A DNA stretch of 64,000 bases from Aurelia coerulea. Its lineage: Eukaryota > Cnidaria > Scyphozoa > Semaeostomeae > Ulmaridae. Under the pieces are notes generated by a model. It worked only from the letters and a program-made list of their open reading frames with translations. It searched no databases and was not told where the DNA came from. Numbering within the stretch: the first letter of the stretch is position 1; every line of letters begins with the position of its first letter. Positions 36,501-51,500 of the stretch are shown piece after piece. The stretch spans positions 23,801,001 through 23,865,000 of the forward strand of contig CM076944.1 in NCBI GenBank assembly GCA_039566865.1, written 5' to 3'. A program made the position numbers and the translations under genes.

Positions 36501-39500
36501 AATCACATTCGGTGTCCGCTGAAAAGGGCTCGTGCACTTAGGGACCGTCTGCATAGTTTGTTGACTTTTGTACTGAAAATATGAGAGGCCGAACTTTTCG
36601 ATTGGATACATTCTTTTTATTTACAAGAATAATGTTGATAAGAATATTCAGGCTCGGGATCATCCAATTTTTTTAAGAACATTATAAAAATATTGCTCAG
36701 CCTCAGCTCACATATTTGTGTCTCATTTGTCAGCAGTTGCCTGTTTTGCAATGTTTGTTATAATCGCTCAAATTTTTCTTTCGTTCGACGATTTCCTCAG
36801 AATGACATGAAATTTCTTTTAACTATGCTCCCCTGAAACCATATCAGATTTGAAAAAATGACAATACTTTAAGAATATATTCAGGCTCAAAACGAAAGCT
36901 TCTTAAGAATATCGAGGTTGGACGAAATTTATAGTATTCTTTTGAAAAAAAGAGTGCATCAAGAAAAATCAGATCTTTTAGCCCATATTCGGCTGTTCTT
37001 CACTGAGCAACCAAATTCGTTTGCTAAAGAACTGATGCTAAAATTGCAATATCCGATTCACATTTGGTAGACTTCGGCTACAAACAACCGATCAACTCAA
37101 ACGATCACTTATAGAGGGTTCCAAATTGACAGAGGCCCCGATAGGACATAACATGATCAGGTTACGGGTATGTGCCGCCCATATGGGTGGGTTTTTGGGC
37201 CCAAAATTCTCTAAACAAGGGTTCTTTATTCGGCAGATTTACCATAAACAAGGGTGGGGTTTCGCTGAAATTCGCTAAAAAAGCTAAAAATAGGCAGTGT
37301 TCCGCCAAAATTCACCATAAAAGTGGGTACCAAGGCACGTTTTGGTAATTAGAAGAGGGTAACTTTCTGAAAACCGGGCGGCAGACCCCCGTCTATACAC
37401 AAGTCATGTAACCCCCCCCCCCCGGGCAGACGGCCGGAGATGCACTTGGCTGTCTGTTTCAAGCTTGATTGAATAAGATGGGGCAGCCATTATTTACAAG
37501 GTGGCTTATGATTTGTGCCCTGACAGCTTGAAAGAAAGGCTTTGATAAGGGCGCAGCAGCTGTCTCACTATCCGTTAACAAAAGTGTTATATATATCGAC
37601 TTAACTATATAGGCAAAACTTCGAATTTTCAAAACAGGTGTTTCCATTAAATTGGTGCGAAAATTTGGAATGAAAGTCGATTGAATATCAGAAAGAGCCC
37701 TACAATTTACACATCCAAACGGATATTGAAAGATTTCTTGCTAAGTCGGCAATATTCCTAGAACACGATCCCTGGTAAGAACAGAAAGTGACACATTCTC
37801 CTTCCTAACAATATTTCAAATCATTTTTACCTTTCCATTACTGCGGTTAATTTTCGAAACGCTTTCTGAGAACAGAATTTTTATGTTACTATTCAACTTC
37901 TGTTTTTGCTTTTCCCAAGCAGGGTTTGAATTGACTACTGCATGATCATCTTCAAAGGGTACACGAACGCTGAAGAAAAATGACATAATTATTCACATGA
38001 AAAGAAGGATGGGAAAGAAGCTTTGCTTGCTCCAGGCAAGTTAAAAAAGGAATGGCCATTAATGGCCGAAAAGACCCTCAAATGTAATCCCCTTTCACTT
38101 GAAATACATCAAATACGATGGTTAATTGTAAAATATCCCAGTAACACACAAACTAAATGATTTTTATCAAACGACCGAGTGCCCCATTCCCCCTCCCCCG
38201 TTTGAGTGACCCATAGAAATCTTGAGCAAATACAAAAGATGCCGCAGATCAAGAATGATTAAGAGGCAATCATTTCGCCTTGGAGGTCAAGGTATTACAA
38301 CAAACTCAAGAGGAAATTATCTTGTAAACTCTTCCATTTTCCCTTTTGAACTCCAATTATTATTCCTTCCAGTACTCGCATTGCGATGAAAGTGGGCTTA
38401 AACTGTAGCCTGTTTAATACGCTGTCAACAAACACAAAAAGGTAAAATCGAATCTTAAGTCAAACGAGTAACCTTAAAAACCATGGCAGAAATTTCAGAC
38501 TGAAAAAGATTGTAATTCAAACTGACCGTAAATGAGATATGTCAAAGGACGAAAATCGATCATCTTTCAACAACTGAATAACAAGAGATAAATAATTTCA
38601 CGAGTAAAACCACAAAGTACCTTTCTGGATACGAGGCCTTGTTGCCAAGAAAAATTTCACTTGCTTCCAGCTTTTCTGTCAAAATTTGTTTCGTCTCTTC
38701 ATTGAAACGTTGACGATATTTGTGACACTGCAAACGAAATAGAGGGTTTCAGCATCAAAATAGCAAACCAATCCAGTCATCTGCGTAGGGGGAGACAAAA
38801 TTTGGGGGGGCTGCCCGATAAAAAGTCAATTGTTTGAGAAAATTTTGCCCAACTTGAGGCGGATTTCTGCCCGATTATGGCTGATTTTTACAAATTTTTC
38901 TGACGTTGGGGGGGGGGGCGGCAGCCCCCCTGTCCCCCTGTCTCCTACGCCTATGAATCCAGTAAAATACCCGGGTGTCCCAAACTGAACTCGTATTCGA
39001 ATTCTCTGAACTCAGTATTAACTGAATTCGTATTCTCTGAACGACATATATTCTCTGAACGACATATAAGTTCAGCCTTTTGCATCACATCTAAAATGTT
39101 GACTGGAAAACTAGGCCATTTCATTTTCATGCCATCCAAGGCTTGAATTTTTGAGCAGGTTTATCGATCTTCTCCTCGACATGAAGACAACGGCCAAAAC
39201 CACAACGAACATCCTCAAATTAGCCTTTCGGCAATCGGACAAAATAAAGTTTTTGAAAATCGGTTCATTGGTTTTGGACATATAAGCAATCAAACGATAA
39301 TACATCATTTTGGGACACCCGGTAGTTCGGCCATTCTAGCATTTTTGTCACAGCAATATGAGAAACAACGAGGTCACAACGGGCCTATAAATGTCTGAGC
39401 AACGCTAGCCACTGAATTGCAGCGTGCCCGCAAAGAACCCTGGATGACAATGGCTCTTTAATGATTTAATGATTACATGAGGATTCTAAAAGAAATGTTT

Positions 39501-42500
39501 GCTTACTCTCCATGCGTGCTGAATTGTGTGCAGTTGTTGCGAAGGTTCTGCAAACATCTTTGAACACTGTGGCCATTTTTTGTCCAGCGGGGATTCAGAC
39601 GGCTGGTTATTGTAAATATTCATCAAGAATTTCACGGCCTACGATGAAAAACGTTACTCAATGAACAACAAACGCAGTGCTATCCATTAAATTGAATCGT
39701 GTAAAAAAGAGGTTGTTTGGTACCTGAATGATTAACTTTCGCTTTTTGAAATCATTTACAGTAAACGCCACGCAATTAAGAACAAGATTTCACAATTGTA
39801 GACTACCTTCACATGAGAAAACTCAGACCAATGATACCAACCCCTTTGTCATATACACCCCTTACCAGCAGTTTTCTGATTTCTGGGTCTAAAAGATGAG
39901 TGATTTACCAAGAATATTTTTGCATCTAAGTTAGCCTTTGACTGACAGAGTATGTCTTTTTTGTAGCATATGATACATGCATTACACCTTCACAAAAAAG
40001 GCCAACTTGATCCACTTTACAATGAACAAGAGTATGGGCTTGAATAAATGGAATCAGGAAAGATAGATGGCAGTATATAATACATACCACACATCTCCTG
40101 AGGTACTTCATAATCTTCGGTGCGGCATTCTTGCGAAGGAGTTTTGCATAGGTTTTTCGTACCTGTGATAAAACAATGAATCATAAAAATAACTCCATTT
40201 CCTCCAAAACGAAATCAAATTCTGCTTAACTTGGATGAAAGGTTTGATATTTCTAGTTTGGCATAAGCTTCTTGAAGTTTAGGAAAGACTCCGACAATAA
40301 GTGGAGTTACAGCCATCCATAGGTTTCAAGTTCGTTACATCACATATGTTGGTCGTCCGAATAATCGTAACAAGAACAAGGGCAGATCTTGTAATACAAT
40401 AGCATGAGTTGCTTTTGTTGACACCTCAATTCAAAGCGATTAGCGATCACAGACAAAGGAAATTCTATCAACCAGTAATTCAAAACAAACAAAGCCGCAA
40501 AAATTTCTCTGAAACCTAGGTAGCTAGCTTGCTCGCTGTGCATTCTAGAAATTATTTTAAGGGCAAACATGAGCATAGATCGAAAGAAAAAGGATATATC
40601 TACACATCTGCCGCGGGCATCTTATTTCTTTAGTCCAGAAGCTGAGCAGTAAATGTTTTGATAACACCCAAAAAATAAGAGAATTGAATCTCCTCCTAAA
40701 CGGCTGTTGAACCAAACAAATAAAATGCCCGCGGCAGATGTGTAGATGCATCCTTCTTCTTTCGATCTACGCTCGTGTTTGCCCTTAAAAACAGTTTCTG
40801 GAATGCACAACGAGCGAGCTAGCTACCTGGGTTTCAAAGAAACTTTTGCGGCTTTGTTTGTTTTGAATTGCTGGTTGAGAGAATTTCCTTTGTCTGCAAT
40901 CGCTAATCGCTTTGAATCGAGGTGTCAACAAAAGCAACTCATGCTATTGTATTACAAAATCTGTCCTTGTTTGGGAGTACAACAACATTATTCCCGGCAA
41001 TTTCATCCTCCAAAGTGTTGATTTCATCATCGACAAAAGCTAAAATGTGTTGAAGTCATTGATGTAAGGCAAAAATATTAGCACAAGTTTGTCGTGACTT
41101 TAGGCCTGTTTTGAAGGTTGCTGGAAAGGGCTTTCTCAAGAAAATCGCTCATGATTTCAGAACGCAGTGGCTGATTTTAGTCACTTAAATTTTGAAAAAG
41201 ATTTGAGCATGTCCAGCATTAAATGATTAATTGCCAATGATATCATCTTGATATCGAGGAACCAGTGGCCTTTCCAATGGGGATTGTTCTTTTTTACTCA
41301 CAGGGTACTAACTGAGGCAAGGAAATAAAAGGGAAACAGGGCTAATGCACAAGATGACTTGCAAGACCACTCAGATGAACAAGGACAGATTTTATAACAC
41401 AATAGCATAGGTTGTGTTTTTGACACCTGTATTCAAAGCGATAAGCGATCGCAGACAAAGGAAATTCCCTCAACCAGTAATTCAAACAAACAAAGCCGCA
41501 AAAGTTTCTCTGAAACCCAGGTAGCTAGCTCGCTCGCTGTGCATTCCAGAAATTGTTTTTAAGAGCAAATATGAGCATATATCGAAAGAGGAAGGATATA
41601 TCTACACATCTACCGCGGGCATTTTATTCATTTGGTTCAGAAGCTGAGCAGTAAATGTTTTTATTGCACCCAAAAAATAACAGAATTGAATCGCCTCCTA
41701 ATCGGCTTTTGAACCAAATAAATAAAATGCCCGAGGTAGATGTGTAGATACACCCTTCTTCTTTCGATACACGCTCATCTTTACTCTTAAAAACAATTTC
41801 TGGAGTGCACAACGAGCCAACTAGCTACCTGGGCTTCAGAGAAATTTTGCGGCTTTGTTTGTTTTGAATTACTGGTTGATGAATTTCCTTTGTCTGTGAT
41901 CGCTAATCGCTTTGAATTACGGTGTCAATCAAAAGCAACTAATGGTATTGTCTTACAAAATCTGTCTTTGTTACTCAGATGTAAAGGACGTACCCTGTAT
42001 CCTCTCAGGAATGCTTGAATAAAGATGACTGATGTCTTGAAATGTACGTATCGTTTCTTCTCCTAAAAATGATACAACAGAAATTAGAAAATGCATGATA
42101 AAAAATCAACATATTTCTGAAAACCAGACAAGAGAAGATAATGGAATAAAAGTAGAGAAAAGCAGAAGAGTAGAAAAGAAGATGCAAAAAAACCAAATTT
42201 CGTTAATTCAGAGTAGTTATTTCTTCTACCAAGAGACAGCGCTACACAATGAATTATCTACCTAACAAAAACCTACCATAAAGTACTTTCTGGACACATT
42301 AGTGGTAATTTTTAACTTTACAAAATGTGGATATTTCAAAGCTGTCGGTTTAAATATTTCGCAGAAATATCAGACTATCATAGCTGCCTTGCTTCTAATT
42401 TTGTCGTAAATTTCCAAATCGTAAGATAACTTTGAGGTTGATCAATAAAAGTTATATAATGTCTGTTAAAGAGAATGGTCAAAGGGAGTGTTTGTTTGGT

Positions 42501-45500
42501 GCCAATTCTGAAAACGGGAGACTTGGTAGAGTCGTAGTTTGTGTTTGATTGACTCCAACATTTTTAAAACGCCAGGTTTGGTAGGTTTGGAAGGCACTCT
42601 GAGCCTTCTGCTCCAAACGGCAGAAGGTTTGGCAGATTTTGGAGAGATTCTCGTTTTTGCCATGGTAAAATAAAAAAACTGACATTTTAAAGATTTTTGT
42701 GTCTTATTGGGAAATATCTTTCTATTTCTGCGGAGTATACTATTTTCAGAATTTGGTAGGATTGGAATTACCAATCAAACGCCCCCAGAATAGGACTTTT
42801 AAAGCTTTTCATAAGTTAGTAAATACCCTGTTGCCGATCGATTCAGACATTTTATTGATGTTAACAAAATTATATCTCTGAGCAACATGAAAATCAGATC
42901 TCAATGGGGGCTGGGATAATCGATATTTCCTGATTTTTCAGCATTTCACACATCATTTTGGCTAACAGTAGCTCAATATGATATGCATTCAAAGACAAAA
43001 ATAACCACCAAAAAACCTACCCGGTACATTCGATAATAACTTGAAACCTTTATCTGGCTTGCTTTCATTTTCTGGTACTGCAAGATAAATTAGAAATTTT
43101 CTGCTCGTAACTCTAGAAAACATTTGACAAACATGCTCTGTCAGTATTCATCTCAAGCAAGAATACGTGATTACGCTAAAGGTGGCAGCAAGCAACTTTT
43201 TACCAAGATGCATTGTGTTCTTCAACTGAATTCCCACAGAAACGTTAAAGATTCGTAATTGAAATGCAATGCATCTTGGTAAAACCTCGCCACCCTCTTT
43301 GGAGTTATCACCTACCAGATTTCAATACTGAACTGTACAAGTACATGATATTTGTTTTGCACGTTTGTTACGACAAAAAAAATCAAACTGTGAGGGATTC
43401 TCTATAGTTGCGGGCCTTTCACGCTCTATCCATTTTCCACCATCGCTACCACATTGATATTGCCCTTGGAAGATCAAGAATATCAGAACTGATGATCCTC
43501 TTACGATCATGATTCATTCTTTGTGAAACGCATCTAAGAGGTTTCTCATGAGAGAGCGACACGTTTTAAAAACATGGCGTACCTTATGCCTTGCAACCCA
43601 ACCTCGGCAAATCTTCTGCATCAAAATAACGAGATCAACAACTCTCTTCTTTCTGTGCTCTTCGAATAACAGCACCTACGAAAGGTCAATAATTCATTAC
43701 TTACTTCTACCTTTTTCATAATTTTCACTCCATCTGTTGTATTAACTATCATCCTTGCATTAAGCAACTCTTTTTCTACGTTAGATGGACATTTAAATCT
43801 AAATCTCTAAATCTTTAAAATTGGTGTTAAAAGGTGGATTCAAACTTCAATGACCTATTTATTTTAAATGAACGGCTTGAAAGAAACTTTACCTACTTTC
43901 TATAATTTTACTGCTGGACTTTTTAGCAATCTTGAATATTTTTCGAATTTACAGCGTATTTTATATTTCTCATTTCAGGATCTGACATCATCAAACTGAT
44001 AAAATCGTAAACCAGACGGGTGACATAGTTTGCTTCATACCATATTTAAGACGTTCATAACCTACTTTTCTCTTCAAAATTATTTTGTGATTTCTCAAAA
44101 AGTTTAGAAGTTACGATGGTTTTAAATTTTTTCAAAAATTTCTTGAATTCTTGAAAAAGAACAAAAACACTCTAATTCTGAAACTACTGAAGATTTCAGA
44201 AAAGTCAAACAGTAGAAATACAACGAAGTAGATAGCTAAAGTTTCTTTGAAACTATTCAGTTCATTACACCCACCTTTTAAAGATAAGGTCTATTGTTTT
44301 GAATTTACACGCCGGCAACAAAAGATTATCGATGGCAAACAAAGAGATTTCTACGGGCGATTATTCAAGCCACAAAAGTAAAACTAGCCAAAATGAATTG
44401 TTTGTAAAATCTTGTTTGTTAAATATCTTTTTCTGCAAGGGACAAATACTTTTATCAAGCACAGCAGTGTCTATCTTAGTATCGAACTGAAAAAGACTGA
44501 AAAAGAATTGATGCAGAAATGAAGCATTAAATCAAACTAAACATTTTTACATACAGATTTGTTAAATTACCAAAATTTAAGGCCTTGCAACTATTCATTG
44601 AAAAAATAAAATACAGTCCATAAAAAATATTGCAAAAATCGATATAATTGGATTAAATTGGGAATTTTTTGATAAATGTACTCTCTTCGAAAAAATTCGT
44701 GTCACAGAAATGTGGTTCAATCATATCTGAATGACTTGCAAAGTTAAAGGAGCACTGAAATTTGAAAAATACTAAATCTAATTGTATTGGGTCTACGATA
44801 GCCGTTTCAAAAATATCCACAGTAGTAAGATCTAGCCTGAACCGACAACAATAAGATTTGAAACGTGCCCTAACAAAATAATTTCTTTTCAAGAAGATTG
44901 CAAAGCTTTTGCGAGAAATACACCCTTTTTCACATTAATTGAATCACTGGGAATCTGGTAACATTTCTTGGCACGATAATACTACGTACAGTAGCCTGCG
45001 CGCAGACTATACGTACAGCTGCTCTGCCCGTTTTGTCATACTTAGCTGTTATGGATCCATTTTTCATGTAGACTTCGAATTCTGAAGTAATTTTTAAAAT
45101 CCTGCGAATATGAAACGAATAAGGGTGTAAATGAAAAGTTTGACTTACTGTTCGCGGATCTCTAATGAACAGCTTCGTCTTTCCAAATTCACAGTCTGGC
45201 GATCGTATTTTGAATTGCTAAAGATTAAAAATGAAGAATATTGCATCGTGTATCGGCGTTTGCCAAAATGCATCCGCAACGAACTGAATAAAATATCAAT
45301 AATTCTACAGCAGAAGGCCTAACTTAGGGCATGTTTATACGTGGAAAAACATCTCACCTGGCAGGCTCAGGGGTGGCAGGCGAGGGAAATTTCAGCCATT
45401 GTTTATATGAGATTTTTTACCTCACCCGTCAGCCCCAGGGCTGAGAGGTGAGGTGGAGTAAAATTTCCTTCCGTGAAATCAGAACGAATTAACCAATAAG

Positions 45501-48500
45501 AGTCAACGAATAATTTAATTCACCTCAGCATACCGGTGGTGCTTCGTTTATATGGAAAATTTTTGCCTCACCCATGTGAGATTCCACCTCTGGTGATGTG
45601 GAGATCTCACCATACCGGTGGTGTTGCGTTTGTCATATAAAAGCGAAATGAAAATGGAATCTCGCCTGTCAGCCCCGGGTCTGGCAGGTGAGGTGTTTTT
45701 CCTCATATAAACAGGTCCTTAGATTGAAAAACTTATTTCACTAAAATCGGTGATACAATTTAGAATTGCGGATAATTTTGTTTGGAATTTAATTTGGAAA
45801 TACGTGAAAGAGAACTCAAATTATCGACAAACTTTTTTCCTAAGTTTCAGTTTCAAAAATACTTAGCCTGCATGCAGACTCTACTGATTTCTTTTCAGAG
45901 AGGTATCTCCTCAATAGAGATTTCTCAGAAATCCGTAGAGTCTGCACGCAGGCTAAACATCGTGTGAACGTACTCAAAGTTTGCGTGCAACCACATGTCT
46001 GTAGCAGGGCCATCGAGAGAGGAATTTTTGGACCACGCCCTTTTATCTTTGGGCCACGCCCTCCTATGCACTGGTAAAACGCTGCTTTTAGATTTTATTA
46101 GAATCTCAGTGGGCCCGCGGGCCCGAAAACGTTCCTGAAAGACAACTACAACAAAGAAAAAAACATACCTTATTTTTTGCGGGCTCCCGGAGGCCACGGG
46201 CCCCCTGGTAATATGAAATAACTACCCTGGCTACCCCCCCCCCTCTCGACGGTCCTGGCCTGTAGTCAGCACATCAGGAGAATGCATTGGAAGAAAACAA
46301 AATTCTTACTTCAAGGATCTGCTTGACGCCATCCATTGGACATCCATCTTTCCAATTAGGCCAAGTTTTCTCTGACAGCATCTTATACCTAGAAACAAAA
46401 ATATTCAAGCTGAGGAAAGCAAAAGAAAATCAAGTCTCTCTGACATCAATTTATTAAAGTTTCAGTCAATTTCAAAATTATGCAAACTTTCATAACAAAT
46501 TGTAACCATGTCTACTAGACTCACTACATAGTCTCGTTTATCGCAAGAAAAACAACAAAGCGATAACTACAACTATGTAATCAGTCTACATAACTACGGG
46601 GAGGTGTTGCCCTACTTGTGCAGCTGAGTGTAATTCCAATTTTTGGCCCTTGAAACTGCTGATTAGCTAAGCCAAAACGCCAAGGCTCTGGTTTGAATGC
46701 GATGGCAAATTTGAACTTCCAAAATTAAAATAATTCAACTCTCAAAGCAACAATATCAACAAACAAGGTAGCAATGTTGAAGTTTACAATCGAGAAACAT
46801 TATGAAATAGATTTCCGATTAATTCAAAATACTTTCTCATCTTTGGGCCAAAAAAACACCTGTTTACTTTTTTGGGACATCTGGTAGTTCAGCCAATCAG
46901 TGGAACAAGATGACTTTTTATGCACAGTTGGCATAGGCTCCAAATCTTTGAAAACATCGGTGTAAAATCCAATGACCTATTTCTTTGAAACGAATGGCTT
47001 GAAAGAAACTTTCGCTGTAATTCTACCATCGGACATTTCTGAAATATTCAATATTTTTAGAATTAGAGCGTTGTTCTTCTTTTTTTCTTATTTAAAAACA
47101 TTTGAAACTATCGTAATTCCTAAACTTTTGAAGAAGCATGGAATAATTTTCAAGAAAACTATATGGATGTCTCCAATATGGAATCAAGCAAAAGTCTAAC
47201 TTTTCTGGTATATGATTTAGAAGTTTGATAACGTCACATCGTAAGGTGAGATTAATGGTATGATCATCAGTAAGTAGCTCAAGTTTGTTTCAAGCCGTTC
47301 AATTATAAAAGTTGGTCATAGAATTTTGTACCCATCTTTTTGCACCGATTTAAAGATCTGTAACCTATGCTTGCACGGTTAGCCTCTTTAACTTCCAGGG
47401 TTTTCTCTACTTTTCTCTACAAGCCTCTTGCCTCAACCATACTCGTTTATTTAACAATAAAGAAAAGTATGATGGTCATTGAAACAAAATGCATAAACCT
47501 TGAAGATGTACAAATACCAACCTTTCAAGAAAGATTTCGTATTTCTGCCTGTAGCAGTAGCCCGCTCTTCGCACTCTGATATTCTCCAATATGCTGCAAT
47601 GAAAACATTTATTGAAAACAAGAACTTGATTGACCATACTTACATGCATTCTTTAAGTTTTGTTTTAGCATAGTTACCTTGCGCATCGCAATGCAATAGT
47701 GTAGATATTCAATCAAAGGGAATTTTTATGACATTTTTACTGGTGGGTAATCTGTTGAAAGGGCACCTTAATGAGGCTCCTTCTCCAAATTTATGTCGAA
47801 ATGATCATTTTGCAATTTTTTTGGAAGGCAATATCACACAAACGTTTCATCTTTTTTTCAAAATGAAAGCGTTAGTTTGAAGATAAATCTTTGCATTTCA
47901 CAGAAGAAAAAACCAGACATTCATATCTCTTACGATTGCTCGGATATAAGTGGATGTTAATGGTTACTCTCTTGGTAGATTGGTTGAACCAACGAAAAAA
48001 AATGCATAAAACGATGGACACGTGCCTAACACAATGATGTTTGCAGATTTATCTACAATTTGGTGACGGAGCCCCTTTAAGATAGCACCAAAGGGCATTT
48101 CACGAAATCAATAGAGACCGTAATTTATGTTTGTAACATGCAAGAGAATCCGTTGTGTTGCCTTTGCTTTCCTTTGAAGTAAAAGTCATCAGTTTAGAAC
48201 TTAATCACAATGACGAATTTTTGAAACAACCTAACTTCCTAATATCAAGTTAACAACAAAGCAAACTGTAAAACGAGACGACAAATTTTGACAAAAACTA
48301 ATACAAAGTGGTGCTATACCTAGAAATGGTGATTTTATAATTTCTAGAGTCCTTTTATCAAACCTGTATTCAATCTAAATTTATCAGATTGACAGCAGAA
48401 GACATAGTCTACCATTAATGCAGTAATTCTTACCCTAGATATCGTGATTCATGGCGAACGATTTGGTCGTTGAACTGCGTCGATGATTTCGTGTCATTTG

Positions 48501-51500
48501 GCTGAGAAAATAGAAAGAAAATCAGCTGAGTGAAATAAAATGACACTCAGACAACATGTTAAATAATGTTTAAAATATAACTGGTGGGCCAAAAAACTAA
48601 TGCAAGATTTTGATCAAATTTATACGGCATGGCAGTAAGTATAACATACGATATACCTTTTGAGTAGAAATCAGTCCATTGTTAGATGTATTTATTATAA
48701 TGTATGTAATTACATTTCATCAAAAAGCACTTTAAAGTTTGTACTTTTTATTTATATCTTATTCATTTTAATTTCTTTCTGCCAATCTTTCATTTTCCGT
48801 TTAAGAAAGCACCTCTGAGGGGATCATTATGGAAATAAGTAGGGGTGTTTTCAAAGGTGTTTATTTAATGTGTATTAAAAGTGTAATGTATCTACTGTGT
48901 TTAGCTTTTAAAACATTGTAAATTTTTAATTAATGTGGCAAATTGATACATACATACAAAAATACATATTTATATAGAAATGAGGCTTTGCAAAAAGATG
49001 GATGTCAAAATCATTGTAACAAAATCACAAATCATAAACAATAACCCAACAGTGCATTGTTTGATTTATTGAATAATTTCTGTGCACATATACTACTTTC
49101 CTAATTTCTCGTGGCAATGAGCGCAATTTTGAACTAATCTTTTTATTGTCAATATAACTGAGTGTAAGTTTTAGAAGGATACCATCACATCGTCTGTAAG
49201 TAACACAACATCATGGTAAAGATACAAATCTTTTCCTAATTTTGCCCTTTTCGATCATCAGTTTCCAATACCTCTCACTCTGTAAGAGCATCTGGCAATG
49301 TAGCGATTAGTTAAAAAAAGATGCGAGTCGAGGTGGTAAGAATGCAGTTGAAAGTTTTCAGAGCAAAATGCCTTGAATTGGATAGCTTCTTTTCTCAAAA
49401 CCTCATTTTTCTGAATCTACAGCTGAATTAAACTGATTTTTACTCAGTAGGTGTATTTTATGTTTTACTTAGTGCCATATAAATTTAATCAAAATCTTAC
49501 ATCTAGCAAGTTGTTCAGAAACTTTCTATCTTAGGGGTTACATTTTTCGTCCATCACTTATAATGTTCTAACACAATAACTTTACGTAAATTGGGGCCCC
49601 CATTTTCTCCCTGAATCATGTGAAAATAACGTAGGAAAAATTTATCAACTTCTCAATCTCGATTCTCAATAGACGATTACGCTTAAGATGGCGGCGAGGA
49701 ACTTTTGACCAAGATGCATTGTGTTCTATCATCGAATCCATATAGAATCTTTCAGGATTCGTAATTAGAGCGCGAGGCATCTTTGTAAAAAGTTCTTCGC
49801 CGCCAACTTTAGCGTAATCGTTTATTGTTTTGCTATTTTTCACCAAATAATGAAATGATCAGTATGAAGTAAATTACGGGAGTAACTCAGAAGTACCAAC
49901 AGAGCCGAAACAATACACTGGCATTGGCATTATGTACTGCCAATGAAGTTTTAACGGCTTCCTTGTTATACTTGAGAAAGAGTGTACGTCATATGCCTAG
50001 ACACAGAACAAAATGGGTCGCTATGTAAATGAAACGCGAAGGAATGCGATTAAAAATGTCGCAATTCTTCCTAGATGTTTACTTAGTTACTTTGGAGTTG
50101 TTTTACACCCTTTTCATTATCTTTACATTCTTAGTTTAGGCATACTGCAAATTATCAATAGAATTGGACGAATTGCCTCGACGTCTCCTAGAAATTTGCT
50201 AACATATTTATTAACTTTTTCATTCCTTCTTCCTGGAAAGTATTTCAAACCCCAAAGCCAGAGCTATATATAGTTACTTCTTTAGACACGATACACTATA
50301 GACGCTAGTGTATATATACACTAATACCTACACTACACTACTATACACTATATACACTAAATATATAATAGTTATACTTCACTCTACTCTATTTCTTCAT
50401 TAAATATCCCTAAATCTTGTGCCTAACGGCCTAACCTACTTATTTGTAATTATAAAGTATTGTAAGATGTAATCTTTATTATATTTATGTCCCCTTTAAG
50501 GTAAACGTTTTTTTTCTTTTTTGTTAGTTACGTGTAGGTTTAGCAATTATTTCTCTCTCTAGTAGTTACGTGCAGTGGCATGTTCGTATTTCCTGTTTTT
50601 ATGTTGCCATGGGGTAGTCGTAGTTTTCGCTCCAATTTGTATTGTATTAGTAGTAGGGTATGGTATTTTGTAAGTAACGTTGAAAGTAATATGCATTGTA
50701 AGTTATTAAATGATGTATTAAAAAAATCTACTCCATTGTAGTTCTACCTCTACTTTAGTGTTTGAGGATTGAAAAATTTTCCAAGAGGAACGAAGAACAA
50801 GGCTTATAAACACATCAAACATAAGCAAACCAACAAAACAAACAAATAAGAGTTTACGGTCTTGAAAGATAAAAATATAATGTGCCGTTTTTTCTTGTGG
50901 CAATGATCCAGACTACTACGGCTCTCTCAAATCATCTCTCTGCCAACATCAAAATACGCAGCAAGTTAAAATTATTCTACTAAATAATGCTATTACCTTG
51001 ACACAGCGAATGTAATGAGGTTGCTTTGAACTTAGATTCGTTACCAGTTCAGCAACAGAAACCTAAAATAAAATAAAAAGGAATTCAAAGGATATGCTGC
51101 GCACAGTATGGAAAGCTTCTCCACTATTAAAAAATAATGACGAAAAAACTCTGCAAAGGATTTAAAACTTCAATCCCTTTTGCGTTCGATTCTGGTCCGT
51201 GATTTAGTTACCACTGAAGTTTAAATTCTATTTCTGAAACTGACGATTGTATTAAATTCAACAATTTCAAAAGCATGTAATCATGGACCAGAATCAAACG
51301 TGGCAAATCCCTTGCCAGTATTGTCCTAATTTCTGGGTCTAAATGATGAATGAATGTACTAAGAAAAACTTTTACATCTCAATTAGCCTTTGACCGATCG
51401 ATAGACTAACATTTCGGTTTCGAATATCAGCGGCATCATTTTTCATTCCACAGCCCACCAAACGTGTTAAAGGGAGTACAAAGACCAGCAGCCTTTACCG

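Larger units (their letters stand above)
36478..37790 (+). pseudogene. CR1/L2-like LINE C-terminus broken by two insertions
   Basis: Pieces in order: 36478-36540 ([12 protein letters not shown], then RAL), 37091-37135 ([10 protein letters not shown]), about 37450-37530 ([17 protein letters not shown]) and 37655-37755 (GAKIWNE...RILKDFLL), with frameshifts. Between them sit an element at about 36541-37090, with CACTTA repeated at both junctions, and another at about 37159-37424. The order matches 2275-2784, so it is the same family, antisense in a myosin intron. Confidence 0.75.

Noticed and set aside
40746..41021. Repeated ~90-codon frame similar at 7825, 40340 and 40746
   Set aside because: It is the arm of the AACAAGG hairpin family; similarity reflects the repeat, with no coding signature.
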